Made by a program: the position numbers and the translations under genes. A stretch of DNA of 64,000 bases, from assembly GCF_018294505.1 (NCBI RefSeq), contig NC_057807.1:272037369-272101368 (forward strand), in the 5' to 3' direction. Positions 1 through 10,869 of this stretch are shown here, one piece after another. Source of the stretch: Triticum aestivum (lineage: Eukaryota; Streptophyta; Magnoliopsida; Poales; Poaceae). Under the pieces are notes generated by a model. The model had not been told where the DNA came from and ran no database searches. It saw nothing but the letters and a program-made list of their open reading frames with translations. How positions within the stretch are numbered: the first letter of the stretch is position 1; the number at the start of each line of letters is the position of its first letter.

Positions 1-94
1 GCCGTGGCCTTGAGGTGCTGTTGAAGGATGAGCTCATCCAACAAGGTGAGGATCTCCTCTATTTTTTTGCCAAATTTTCATTCTGATTCGCTAT
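1..94. other. Unassigned sequence at window edge
   Basis: Short leading stretch before the minisatellite. No gene or repeat family was recognised. An AAG/GTGAGG junction near position 43 looks like a plant splice donor on the plus strand, but nothing else supports an exon here. Confidence 0.3.
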
Positions 95-540
95 ACGATG
101 AATTGCTACAAGCTGCTTCTTATGCTGCTATATGATGCATTTCTATGAGCTACTCCTGCTGCTGTTATATGATGAATTGCTATGAGCTGCTGCTGCTATA
201 TGATGAAATGCTATAAGCTGCCCCTGCTACTGCTATATGATGAATTGCTATGAGTTGCTCCTGCTCCTGCTATATGATGAATTGCTATGAGCTACTCCTG
301 CTGCTGTTATATGATGAATTGCTATGAGCTACTCCTGCTGCTGCTATATGATGAATTGCTATGCTGCTTCTGCTGCTGCTATATGATGAATTGCTATGAG
401 CTACTCCTACTGTGCTATATGATGAATTGCTATGAGCTGCTGCTGGTATATGATGAATTGCACACTGTTGCTGCTGCTGTATGTGAGTTGCTATGAACTG
501 CTGTTGATGCTGCTATATGATGCTTTCTGGTGGTGCTGCT
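95..540. repeat. Minisatellite, unit about 36 bp, CTG-rich
   Basis: About eleven imperfect copies of a unit containing TATATGATGAATTGCTATG followed by a run of CTG/CTC triplets. The word TATATGATG recurs at roughly 129, 167, 208, 234, 271, 308, 345, 381, 417, 448 and 512, mostly 31-41 bases apart. The unit length is often a multiple of three, so the array stays open in some frames and gives spurious repetitive peptides. The array was interrupted by the gypsy element that follows: the sequence after that element (10777-10790, CTGCTATATGAT) is the continuation of a repeat unit. Confidence 0.85.
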
Positions 541-2057
541 TGATGACCCACAAGTATAGGGGATCTATCGTAGTCCTTTCGCTAAGTAAGAGTGTCGAAC
601 CCAACGAGGAGCAGAAGGAAATGACAAGCGGTTTTCAGTAAGGTATTCTCTGCAAGCACTGAAATTGTAGGTAACAGATAGTTTTGTGATAAGATAATTT
701 GTAATGGGTAACAAGCAATGAAATTAATAAAGTGCAGCAACGTGGCCCAATCCTTTTTGTAGCAAAGGACAAGCCTGGACAATTTCTTATAATGAGAAAA
801 GCGTTCCCGAGGACACATGGGAATTATCGTCAAGCTAGTTTTCATCACGCTCATATGATTCGCGTTCGGTACTTTGATAATTTGATATGTGGGTGGACCG
901 GTGCTTGGGTACTGCCCTTTCTTGGAAAAGCATCCCACATATGATTAACCCCTATTGCAAGCATCCGTAAGTACAAAAGAAGTATTAAGGTAAACCTAAC
1001 CATAGCATGAAACTAGTGGATCCAAATCAGCCCCTTACGAAGCAACGCATAAACTAGGGTTTAAGCTTCTGTCACTCTAGCAACCCATCATCTACTTATT
1101 ACTTCCCAATGCCTTCCTCTAGGCCCAAATAATGGTGAAGTGTCATGTAGTCGACGTTCACATAACACCACTAGAGGAGAGACAACATACATCTCATCAA
1201 AATATCGAACGAATACCAAATTCACATGACTACTAATAGCAAGACTTCACCCATGTCCTCAGGAACAAACGTAACTACTCACAAAGCATATTCATGTTCA
1301 TGATCAGAGGAGTATTAATATGCATTAAGGATCTGAACATATGATCTTCCACCAAGTAAACCAATTAGCATCAACTACAAGGAGTAATCAACACTACTAG
1401 CAACCCACAGGTACCAATTTGTGGTTTTGATACAAGATTGGATACAAGAGATGAACTAGGGTTTTGAGAGGAGATGGTGCTGGTGAAGATGTTGATGGAG
1501 ATTGACCCCCTCCCGATGAGAGGATCGTTGGTGATGACGATGGTGATGATTTCCCCCTCCCGGAGGGAAGTTTCCCCGGCAGAACAGCTCCGCCGGAGCC
1601 CTAGATTGGTTCCGCCAAGGTTCCGCCTCGTGGCGGCGGAGTTTCGTCCCGTAAGCTTGCTTATGATTTTTTTCCAGGGTAAAAGCCTTCATATAGCAGA
1701 AGATGGGCACCGGAGGGCCACCAGGGGGCCCAGGAGACAGGGGGCGCGCCCAGTAGGGGGGCGCCCCCACCCTCCTGGCCAGGGTGTGGGCCCCCTCTGG
1801 TACTTTCTTCGCTCAATAATTCTTATTAATTCCAAAAATGACTTCGTGGAGTTTCAGGATTTTTGGAGCTGTGCAGAATAGGTTTCCAATATTTGCTCCT
1901 TTTCCAGCCAGAATCCCAGCTGCCGGCATTCTCCCTCTTCATGATAAACCTTGTAAAATAAGAGAGAATAGCCATAAGTATTATGACATAACGTGTAATA
2001 ACAGCCCATAATGCAATAAATATCGATATAAAAGCATGATGCAAAATGGACGTATCA
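541..2057 (-). repeat. 3' LTR of Athila-type copy 1
   Basis: 1517 bases, matching 9289-10776 along its whole length. It starts at TGATGACCCACAAG and ends at GACGTATCA on the plus strand. It is longer than the partner LTR mainly because the partner lacks a GC-rich block corresponding to about 1752-1785. Open frames inside it (for example 582-938 and 1474-1881) recur in LTRs elsewhere and are not genes. Confidence 0.95.
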
Positions 2058-2071
2058 ACTCCCCCAAGCTT
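2058..2071 (-). other. Polypurine tract of copy 1
   Basis: On the minus strand this reads AAGCTTGGGGGAGT, directly next to the LTR start TGATACG. It is the usual primer site for plus-strand DNA synthesis. The same purine run stands at 38261-38274 before the 3' LTR of copy 2. Confidence 0.9.
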
Positions 2072-3613
2072 AGACCTCGCTTGTCCTCAAGCGGAAGCCG
2101 ATATCGAAAAATATGTCCACATGTTTAGAGATAGAGGTGTCGATAAAAATAAAATACGGACATGAGGGCATCATGATCATTCTTATAACAGCAACATATA
2201 TAGATTTTGTCATATGATTTCTTATGCTCAAGTAACAATCTATTCACAATGTCAAGTATGGTTCAGAAACTTAATTGAGAACTAACAAACTATAATCTCA
2301 GTCATCGAAGCAATTGCAATTTATCATAACATCAGAAAGAGTCAAGAATAGAGCTTTTCCGCAAGTCCACATACTCAACTATCATATAGTCTTCTACAAT
2401 TGCTAACACTCACGCAATACTTATGGTTATGGAGTTTTAATCGGACACTGAGAAAGATAGGGGCTTATATGTTTGCCTCCCAACGTATTCACCTTTGGGT
2501 GATGTCAACAATAATAGTTCATGCTAACTTACATCCAATTGGATATATATATATCAGGATCTTTCCAACACGAGGTGCTTGCCAAAGGATAAAATGAAAA
2601 AGGGAAAGGTGAAGATCACCTTGAGTCTTGCATAAAGTAAAATACATAAAGTAAAAGATAGGCCCTTCGCAGAGGGAAGCAGAGGTTGTCATGTGCTTTT
2701 AGGGTTGGATGCACAAAATCTTAATGCAAAAGAACGTCACTTTATATTGCCACTTGTGATATGAACCTTTATTATGCAGTCCGTCGCTTTTATTACTTCC
2801 ATATCACACGATCGTATAAAGCTTATTTTCTCCGCACTAATAAGTCATACATATTTAGAGAGCAATTTTTATTGCTTGCAACATGACAACTTACTTGAAG
2901 GATCTTACTCAATCCATAGGTAGGTATGGTGGACTCTCATGGCAAAACTGGGTTTAAGGATATTTGGAAGCACAAGTAGTATCTCTACTTGGTGCAAGGA
3001 ATTTTGGCTAGCATGAGGGGGAAAGGCAAGCTCAACATGTTGGAAGATCCATGACAATATACTTTAACTGAGATGTGAGAAAACATAAACCCATTACGTT
3101 GTCTTCCTTGTCCAACATCAACTCTTTAGCATGTCATACTTAATGAGTGCTCACAATCATAAAAGATGTCCAAGATAGTATATTTATATGTGAAACCTCT
3201 CTTTCTTTATTACTTCCTATTAATTGCAACGATGACCAAAACTATGTTTGTCAACTCTCAACAACTTTTATGCCTCATACTCTTTATATGTGAAGTCATT
3301 ACTATCCATAAGATCAATATGAACTCTTTTATTCTTTTTATTCTTTCTATTTTCTCAAGATCATAGCAAGATAGCAAAGCCCTTGACTCAACACTAATCT
3401 TTATTATAATAGCTCACGGACTCGATTACATAAGAGATCACAAAGCAAAACTCAAAACTAATTCATACCAAAACTTTATTCTACTAGATCAAGATATTAC
3501 TAAAAGGATCGAACTAAGTAAAACGGTAAAGATAGGAGTGTGATGGTGATACGATACCGGGGCACCTCCCCCAAGCTTGGCAGTTGCCAAGGGGAGTGCC
3601 CATACCCATGTGA
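2072..3613 (-). other. 3' non-coding spacer of copy 1
   Basis: About 1.5 kb between the third ORF and the polypurine tract. No frame longer than about 70 codons is convincing. The corresponding spacer of copy 2 (36795-38260) has recognisable related stretches, for example around the words CCCTTCGCAGAGGGAAGC near 2668 and its complement near 37650. It is part of the retroelement, not host intergenic DNA. Confidence 0.75.
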
Positions 3614-4063
3614 TTATGTCCTCGGAGGTGGTGAAGAAGGAGTTGTTGATGATGTAGGCTTGTCGTCCATCTTCCAAGGCATAGGCTCACCATCATAGAA
3701 GGATGATCGAGTCTCCGGGATCCTCAAATCTGCAGCCAAACTCATCCTCTTGAATCTATATTCATACTCACAGTTTTGGTTTTGCAGGTCATAGATCTGG
3801 GCTTGGAGGTGCTCGATTTTCTCATGAAGCTTGAAGATGGTATCCCCAATGTTCTTGGCGTCTAGCTTGTGGTTGTTGGTGAATTCCGCGATCATCATCT
3901 GGTTGGCGTTGAGTCCACGCTCCACCATCCCTTGGCACTTGAAAACTTGTTGCTCCATAGCTTCGAGCTTTGTCTCCACGCTTCCGGTACGCCTTGGTCC
4001 CTCCACATCGCGGATGTGCAGCACCCCCTCACGCATCTCAATGGTTTGAGGGTGTTGCAGCAC
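3614..4063 (-). CDS. Third ORF downstream of integrase, coiled-coil protein
   Basis: 149 residues from the first methionine; the frame is open further upstream, so the true start may be earlier or provided by splicing. Residues about 30-100 are heptad-like and charged (for example TKLEAMEQQVFK, LHEKIEHLQAQIYDLQNQN), which predicts a coiled coil. The C-terminus is rich in Ser, Thr and Pro. It lies between integrase and the polypurine tract, where Athila elements often carry an env-like or accessory ORF, but I see no signal peptide or membrane segment here. Copy 2 has an ORF at the same place (36129-36794) that is quite different over most of its length and shares mainly the Ser/Pro-rich tail region. 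Function is unknown. Confidence 0.6.
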   Translation of the reverse strand: MLQHPQTIEMREGVLHIRDVEGPRRTGSVETKLEAMEQQVFKCQGMVERGLNANQMMIAEFTNNHKLDAKNIGDTIFKLHEKIEHLQAQIYDLQNQNCEYEYRFKRMSLAADLRIPETRSSFYDGEPMPWKMDDKPTSSTTPSSPPPRT

Positions 4064-4454
4064 CTCCGCGAGATAGGGGTTGATAACCCTCTCGAAAAAC
4101 TTGTCCTGGGAGCGCTTGGAGACGTCATGGTGCTCTAGATCTGTCAGAAAAATAGCTCGAAAGAAAACAGAGATTTTTGCGTGATACGGTGGTCAAAACC
4201 TTCGCGAGATTATATAATGAATTTTTACCGACCAAAAGAAGTAACGTGCAAGAAAACGGAGTCCGGGAGGCACACGAGGTGCCCACGAGATAGGGGGGCA
4301 CGCCCAGGAAGGGTGGGCGCGCCCTCCACCCTCGTGGAGGCCTCGTGTCCTTCCCGGATTACTTCTTGCTTTCCAAAATTCTCAAATATTCCAAAATGGA
4401 GGAAAATTGCCATTAGAATTGTTTTGGAGTCGGTTTACTTACCGTACCACATAC

Positions 4455-7400
4455 CTATTCCTTTTCGGAGTCTGAAATGTTCTGGAAAGTGTCCCTTATG
4501 TATTCCTCCGGGGTTACGGTTTCAATAATATTAGTTTCAACATTGATAGGATTACCTGAGATATAATGTTTGATTCTTTGACCGTTCACCACCCTCGGAC
4601 TTGTGCCTTCGAAGTTGTTAATTCTTATGGCACCGAAACGATAGACCTCCTCGATAACGTAAGGACCTTCCCACTTAGAGAGAAGTTTTCCTGCAAAAAA
4701 TCTTAAACGAGAGTTGAATAGCAACACATAATCACCTACGTTAAACTCACGCTTTTGTATTCTTTTGTCATGCCATCTTTTAACTTTTTCTTTGAACAGC
4801 TTGGCATTCTCATAGGCTTGGGTTCTCCATTCATCAAGTGAGCTAATATCAAATAACCTCTTCTCACCGGCAAGTTTGAAGTCATAGTTGAGCTCTTTAA
4901 TAGCCCAATATGCTTATGTTCAAGTTCGAGAGGTAAGTGACATGCTTTTCCATAAACCATCTTATACGGAGACATACCCATAGGATTTTTATATGCAGTT
5001 CTATAGGCCCATAATGCATCATCAAGTTTCTTGGACCAATTCTTTCTAGATCTATTGACAGTCTTTTGCAAAATTAATTTGAGCTCTCTATTACTCAACT
5101 CTACTTGACCACTAGACTGTGGGTGATAAGGAGATGCAATTCTATGATTAACATCATACTTAGCAAGCATTTTACGAAAAGCACCATGAATAAAATGTGA
5201 ACCACCATCAGTCATGAGATATCTAGGGACTCCAAACCTCGGAAAAATAACTTCTTTAAGCATCTTAATAGAGGTGTTATGATCAGCACTACTAGTTGGA
5301 ATAGCTTCTACCCACTTAGTAACGTAATCAACAGCAACTAAAATATGTGTGTATCCATTAGAGGCAGGAAAAGGTCCCATATAATCAAAGCCCCAAACAT
5401 CAAATGGTTCAATAACAAGAGAATAATTCATAGGCATTTCTTGACGTCTACTAATATTACCAATTCTTTGACATTCATCACAAGACAAGACAAACTTACG
5501 AGCATCTTTGAAGAGAGTAGGCCAATAAAAACCGGATTGCAATACCTTATGTGCAGTTCTATCTCCAGCGTGGTGTCCTCCATATGGTTCGGAGTGACAC
5601 TTGCGTAGGATCTGTTCCTGTTCATGCTCAGGTACACAACGTCTAATAACACCATCTACTCCTTCTTTATAAAGGTGTGGGTCATCCCAGAAGTAATGTC
5701 TTAAATCATAAAAGAACTTTTTCTTTTGCTGGTATGTGAAACTAGGTGGTATAAATTTAGCAACAATGTAATTAGCATAATCAGCATACCATGGAGCAGT
5801 ACAAGAAGCATTAATGACCGCTAATTGTTCATCAGGAAAGCTATCATCAATAGGTAGTGGGTCATCAAGAACATTCTCTAACCTAGACAAGTTGTCTGCA
5901 ACGGGGTTCTCAGCTCCCTTTCTATCAATAATATGCAAATCAAATTCTTGGAGCAAGAGAACCCATCTAATAAGTCTAGGCTTAGCATCTTTCTTTTCCA
6001 TAAGATATTTAATAGCAGCATGATCAGTGTGAATAGTAACTTTAGAATCAACAATATAAGGTCTGAACTTATCACAAGCAAATACAACTGCTAAGAATTC
6101 TTTTTCAGTAGTAGCATAATTTCTCTGGGCAGTATCAAGAGTTTTACTAGCATACTGGATAACATTTAATTTCTTATCAACTCTTTGCCCTAGAACAGCA
6201 CCTACAGCATAATCACTAGCATCACACATAATTTCAAAGGGTAAATTCCAATCAGGTGGCTGAACAATAGGTGCAGTGATCAAAGCTTTCTTAAGTATTT
6301 CAAATGCTTCTACACAATCATCATCAAAGACAAAAGGAATATCTTTTTGCAATAAATTAGTCAGAGGCCTAGAGATTTTAGAAAAGTCCTTAATGAACCT
6401 CCTATAAAAACCGGCATGACCAAGGAAACTTCTTATACCTTTAATGTCCTTGGGACATGGCATCTTTTCAATAGCATCAACTTTAGCTTTATCAACTTCA
6501 ATACCTCTTTCAGAAATTTTATGCCCCAAGACAATGCCTTCATTAACCATAAAGTGGCACTTTTCCCAATTCAAGACGAGACTAGTGTCTTCACATCTCT
6601 GCAAAACTCGATCAAGGTTGCTCAAGCAATCATCAAAAGAGGATCCATAAACGGAGAAGTCATCCATGAATACCTCACAAATCTTTTCACAAAAGTCAGA
6701 GAATATAGCCATCATGCATCTTTGAAAGGTAGCAGGTGCATTACATAAACCAAAAGGCATACGTCTATAAGCAAAAGTACCGAAAGGGCAAGTAAAAGTA
6801 GTTTTTGATTGATCCTCCGCTGACACAGGTATTTGAGAGAAACCAGAATAACCATCTAGAAAGCAGAAATGTGTATGTTTGGATAGTCTTTCTAGCATTT
6901 GATCAATAAAAGGTAAAGGGTAATGATCTTTCTTAGTAGCTTTATTTAATTTACGGAAATCAATTACCATCCTATAACCTGTAATAATTCTTTGCGGGAT
7001 CAATTCATCTTTATCATTAGGAACAACAGTAATACCTCCCTTCTTAGGGACGCAATGGACAGGACTTACCCAATCACTATCAGCAACGGGATAAATTATA
7101 CCTGCCTCAAGGAGCTTTAGTATCTCCTTTCTTACCACTTCTTTCATCTTAGGATTTAACCGTCGTTGAGGATCTCTAACTGGTTTGGCATCTTTTTCCA
7201 ATTTTATTTTGTTTTGGCATAGGGTGGGACTAATGCCCTTAAGATCATCCAGAGTATATCCAATAGCAGCACGGTGCTTCTTCAGAGTTTTCAACAATCT
7301 TTCCTCTTCTTGCTCTGAAAGGTTAGGACTAATAATAACAGGATATATCTTCTTTTCATCAAGATAAGCATATTTAAGATTATCAGGTAAAGGTTTGAGC

Positions 7401-7681
7401 TCAAACACGGGATCACCCTTGGGTGGAGGGGGATCACCTAGGACTTCAACAGGCAAGTTGTGTTTCAGAATAGGACCCTGTTGAAGGAATACTTCGTCTA
7501 TTTCCCTTCTTTCATTCATAAACATATCATTTTCATGGTCTAGCAAATATTGTTCTAACGGATCAGTAGGAGGCACGGCAATAGAAGCAAGACCAATAAT
7601 TTCATCCTTACTAGGCAATTCTTTATCACGGGGTTGTCTACGAAACTTAGCAAAATTAAACACATGTTTCATATCCCCCAA
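4455..7681 (-). pseudogene. pol region: reverse transcriptase, RNase H and integrase (frameshifted)
   Basis: A 981-codon frame (4736-7681) encodes in order the post-protease linker, reverse transcriptase with the FMDD catalytic motif, RNase H (starting near [13 protein letters not shown], with the TDHAAIKYL motif) and integrase. The integrase has an N-terminal His/Cys zinc-binding region (CDECQRIG), core acidic residues in FDYMGPFP and MTDGGSHF, and the Glu in [12 protein letters not shown] single-base deletion near 4915 shifts the frame in the integrase C-terminal region; the conserved WEGPYVIEEV tail is then found in a separate frame at 4455-4727. The frame is also out of register with the gag-protease frame upstream. 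The catalytic domains look otherwise intact, so this is a fairly recent loss. Confidence 0.92.
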
Positions 7682-9183
7682 GCCAATTGTAACAATATCC
7701 TTTTCAAATCAATCTTAGCATTAACAGTATTCAAGAAGGGTCTACCAAATATAATGGGACAAAAGTCATCTTGTGGGGAACCAAGAACAAGAAAATCAGC
7801 AGGGTATTTAACTTTCCCACACAAGACTTCAACATCTCTAACAATCCCAACTGGTGAAATAGTATCTCTATTGGCAAGCTTAATAGTAACATCAATACCT
7901 TCTAACTCAGCGGGTGCAATGTCATGCATAATTTCTCTATATAAGGAAATAGGTATTGCACTAGCACTACTACCCATATCACATAAGCCATGATAACAAT
8001 GATCTCCTATTTTAACAGAAATAACATGCATGCCTACAACATGTCTATGTATCTTAGCATCTGGTCTAGCAATATTAGCAGTTTCACCACAGAAGTAAAT
8101 AACATGCCCATCTATATTATCATCCAAGAGATCTTTAACCATAGCAATACTATGTTCAACTTTAATTTGCTCAGGGGGTGTATATGTTCTAGTATTACTC
8201 TTACGAACAACAGTTGAAGCTTTAGCATGATCCTTTATCCTAACAGGAAAAGGTGGTTTCTCAACATAAGTAGTAGGAACAATAGGATCATTATAAGTGA
8301 TAGTCTTTTCTTCAACTGTAATAGGTGCAACTACCTTTACTTCAGTGGGAGGATTATATTTAAACCACTTCTCCTTAGGGAGATCAACGTGAGTAGCAAA
8401 AGATTCACAAAAAGCAGCTACTATCTCAGAGTCAAGTCCATATTTAGCGCTAAATCCACGAAAAGCATCGGTATCCATAAAAGATTTAACACAATCAAAC
8501 TTAGGTGTCATACCTGACTCCTTACCATCGTCGGAACCCCAATCTTCAGAGTTGCGTTTAATTCTTTCCAGTAAATCCCACTTGAATTCAGTAGTCTTCA
8601 GCATATAAGAACCAGCACAGGAAGTATCAAGCATGGTGCGATCATTGAGAGAAAGCCGAGCATAAATTTTTTGAATAATCATTTCTCTTGAGAGCTCATG
8701 ATTGGGGCATGAATATAACATTGACTTAAGCCTCCCCCAAGCTTGAGCGATGCTTTCTCCTTCGCGAGGCCAAAAATTATATATATAATTATGATCACGG
8801 TGAATAAGATGCATAGGATAGAACTTCTGGTGAAATTCCAACTTCAATCGTTTATAGTTCCAAGATCCCGTATCATCACATAGCCTATACCATGTCAATG
8901 CATCTCCCTTCAAAGATAAAGGGAAGACCTTCCTCTTAACAACATCATCGGGAATACCTGCAAGCTTAAATAATCCACAAACTTCATCCACAAAGATAAG
9001 GTGTAAATCGGGATGCAATGTTCCATCTCCTGCAAAGGGATTAGATAGCAGTTTCTCTATCATACCCGAAGGAATCTCAAAGTAAATATTTTCAGTAGGT
9101 TCAGTAGGTTGAGGAGCAACTCTTTGCTCTACTGGTCGGGGCAAAGATACCCCGAACAAGCCCCTCAAAGGATTAGTTTCCAT
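7669..9183 (-). CDS. gag and aspartic protease (truncated by frameshift)
   Basis: I take the start at the methionine of [12 protein letters not shown] (9183), because copy 2 begins at the equivalent METs (31061) and the extra 17 codons upstream lie in the leader. The N-terminal half carries the capsid-type retrotransposon gag region ([27 protein letters not shown]). The C-terminal part is a retropepsin-like domain with an active-site-like [11 protein letters not shown] and later DFLVLG and IIFGRPFL. The frame ends abnormally after AKIDLK: compared with copy 2 one base is missing in an A-run near 7712, so gag-protease and RT, which would be continuous, overlap by 13 bases in different frames. 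No CCHC zinc knuckle was recognised. Confidence 0.88.
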   Translation of the reverse strand: METNPLRGLFGVSLPRPVEQRVAPQPTEPTENIYFEIPSGMIEKLLSNPFAGDGTLHPDLHLIFVDEVCGLFKLAGIPDDVVKRKVFPLSLKGDALTWYRLCDDTGSWNYKRLKLEFHQKFYPMHLIHRDHNYIYNFWPREGESIAQAWGRLKSMLYSCPNHELSREMIIQKIYARLSLNDRTMLDTSCAGSYMLKTTEFKWDLLERIKRNSEDWGSDDGKESGMTPKFDCVKSFMDTDAFRGFSAKYGLDSEIVAAFCESFATHVDLPKEKWFKYNPPTEVKVVAPITVEEKTITYNDPIVPTTYVEKPPFPVRIKDHAKASTVVRKSNTRTYTPPEQIKVEHSIAMVKDLLDDNIDGHVIYFCGETANIARPDAKIHRHVVGMHVISVKIGDHCYHGLCDMGSSASAIPISLYREIMHDIAPAELEGIDVTIKLANRDTISPVGIVRDVEVLCGKVKYPADFLVLGSPQDDFCPIIFGRPFLNTVNAKIDLKRILLQLAWGI

Positions 9184-9259
9184 AGTAACAAGTGACAGAA
9201 ATTTCAGCACACTATATAAATGTTTCCTTACCAAGTTCCACTCACCAAAGGCGCTTCAC

Positions 9260-9277
9260 TCCCCGGCAACGGTGCCA
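9260..9277 (-). other. Primer binding site (tRNA-Asp type) of copy 1
   Basis: On the minus strand it reads TGGCACCGTTGCCGGGGA, starting 11 bases from the 5' LTR. Copy 2 has TGGCGCCGTTGCCGGGGA, the expected complement of a tRNA-Asp 3' end, so copy 1 carries one CpG-type transition. Confidence 0.85.
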
Positions 9278-9288
9278 GAAAAGAGTCT

Positions 9289-10776
9289 TGATGACACACA
9301 AGTATAGGGGATCTATCGTAGTCCTTTCGATAAGTAAGAGTGTCGAACCCAACGAGGAGCAGAAGGAAATGCCAAGCGGTTTTCAGTAAGGTATTCTCTG
9401 CAAGCACTAAAATTGTAGGTAACAGATAGTTTTGTGATAAGATAATTTGTAACGGCTAACAAGCAATGAAAGTAAATAAAGTGCAGCAAGGTAGCCCAAT
9501 CCTTTTTGTAGCAAAGGACAAGCCTGGACAATTTTTTATAATGAGAAAAGCGCTCCCGAGGACACATGGGAATTATCGTCAAGCTAGTTTTCATCACGCT
9601 CATATGATTCGCATTCGGTACTTTGATAATTTGATATGTGGGTGGACCGGTGCTTGGGTACTGCCCTTTCTTGGACAAGCATCCCACTTATGATTAACCC
9701 CTATTGCAAGCATCCGCAACTACAAAAGAAGTATTAAGGTAAACCTAACCATAGCATGAAACTAGTGGATCCAAATAAGCCCCTTACGGAGCAACGCATA
9801 AACTAGGGTTTAAGCTTCTGTCACTCTAGCAACCCATCATCTACTTATTACTTCCCAATGCCTTCCTCTAGGCCCAAATAATGGTGAAGTGTCATGTAGT
9901 CGACGTTCACATAACACCACTAGAGGAGAGACAACATACATCTCATCAAAATATCGAACGAATACCAAATTCACATGACTACTAATAGCAAGACTTCACC
10001 CATGTCCTCAGGAACAAACGTAACTACTCACAAAGCATATTCATGTTCATAATCAGAGGAGTATTAATATGCATTAAGGATCTGAACATATGATCTTCCA
10101 CCAAATAAACCAATTAGCATCAACTACAAGGATTAATCAACACTACTAGCAACCCAAAGGTACCAATTTGTGGTTTTGATACAAGATTGGATACAAGAGA
10201 TGAACTAGGGTTTTGAGAGGAGATGGTGCTGCTGAAGATGTTGATGGAGATTGACCCCTCCCAATGAGAGGATCGTTGGTGATGACGATAGTGATGATTC
10301 CCCCCTCCCGGAGGGAAATTTCCCCGGCAGAACAGCTCCGCCGGAGCCCTAGATTGGTTTCGCCAAGGTTCCGCCTCGTGGCGGCGGAGTTTCGTCCCGT
10401 AAGCTTGCTTATGATTTTTTCCAGGGTAAGAGGATTCATATAGCAGAAGATGGGCACCGGAGGGCAAACAAGGGGCCCAGGAGACAGGGGGCGCGCCCAA
10501 GGTGTGGGCCCCCTCTGGTATTTTCTTCGCTCAATAATTCTTATTAATTCCAAAAGTGACTTCTGTGGAGTTTCAAGATTTTTGGAGTTGTGCAGAATAG
10601 GTTTCCAATATTTGCTCATTTTCCAGCCAGAATCCCAGCTGCCGGCATTCTCCCTCCTCATGATAAACCTTGTAAAATAAGAGAGAATAGCCATAAGTAT
10701 TGTGACATAACATGTAATAACAACCCATAATGCAATAAATATCGATATAAAAGCAGGACGCAAAATGGACGTATCA
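9289..10776 (-). repeat. 5' LTR of Athila-type copy 1
   Basis: 1488 bases, homologous to 541-2057. The flank 10777-10781 (CTGCT) is the second half of the target duplication, after which the interrupted minisatellite unit resumes. Confidence 0.95.
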
Positions 10777-10869
10777 CTGCTATATGATAATAACCAGCCA
10801 CTTGGACCATCGAATTTCGATAAATAATTGTTCTTCATTCAAATTTGGGTCATGCGCTCTTCGTTTACA

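Larger units (their letters stand above)
541..10776 (-). mobile_element. Ty3-gypsy LTR retrotransposon, Athila-type lineage (copy 1)
   Basis: A nearly complete element, 10.2 kb, reading on the minus strand. Its parts in minus-strand order are the 5' LTR (9289-10776), primer binding site (9260-9277), gag-protease frame, RT/RNase H/integrase frame, a third coiled-coil ORF, polypurine tract (2058-2071) and 3' LTR (541-2057). The 5-bp target duplication CTGCT is perfect at 536-540 and 10777-10781. LTR ends are TG/CA-like (TGATAC...CA on the coding strand). The RT sequence and the tRNA-Asp-type PBS place it in the Athila lineage, where the large Triticeae gypsy families belong; I do not assign a family name. 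LTR divergence is roughly 3% by eye, plus a ~29-base indel. At least two single-base frameshifts make it non-functional as read. Confidence 0.93.

Noticed and set aside
287..641. Plus-strand frames with repeated MMNCYELLLL peptides
   Set aside because: Produced by the 36-bp minisatellite staying in frame; the second runs into the gypsy LTR.
582..938. 118-codon frame also found at 9313-9687 and, related, near 30690, 39503 and 43979-44346
   Set aside because: It lies in the LTRs of every Athila-type copy with no domain; a by-product of LTR sequence.
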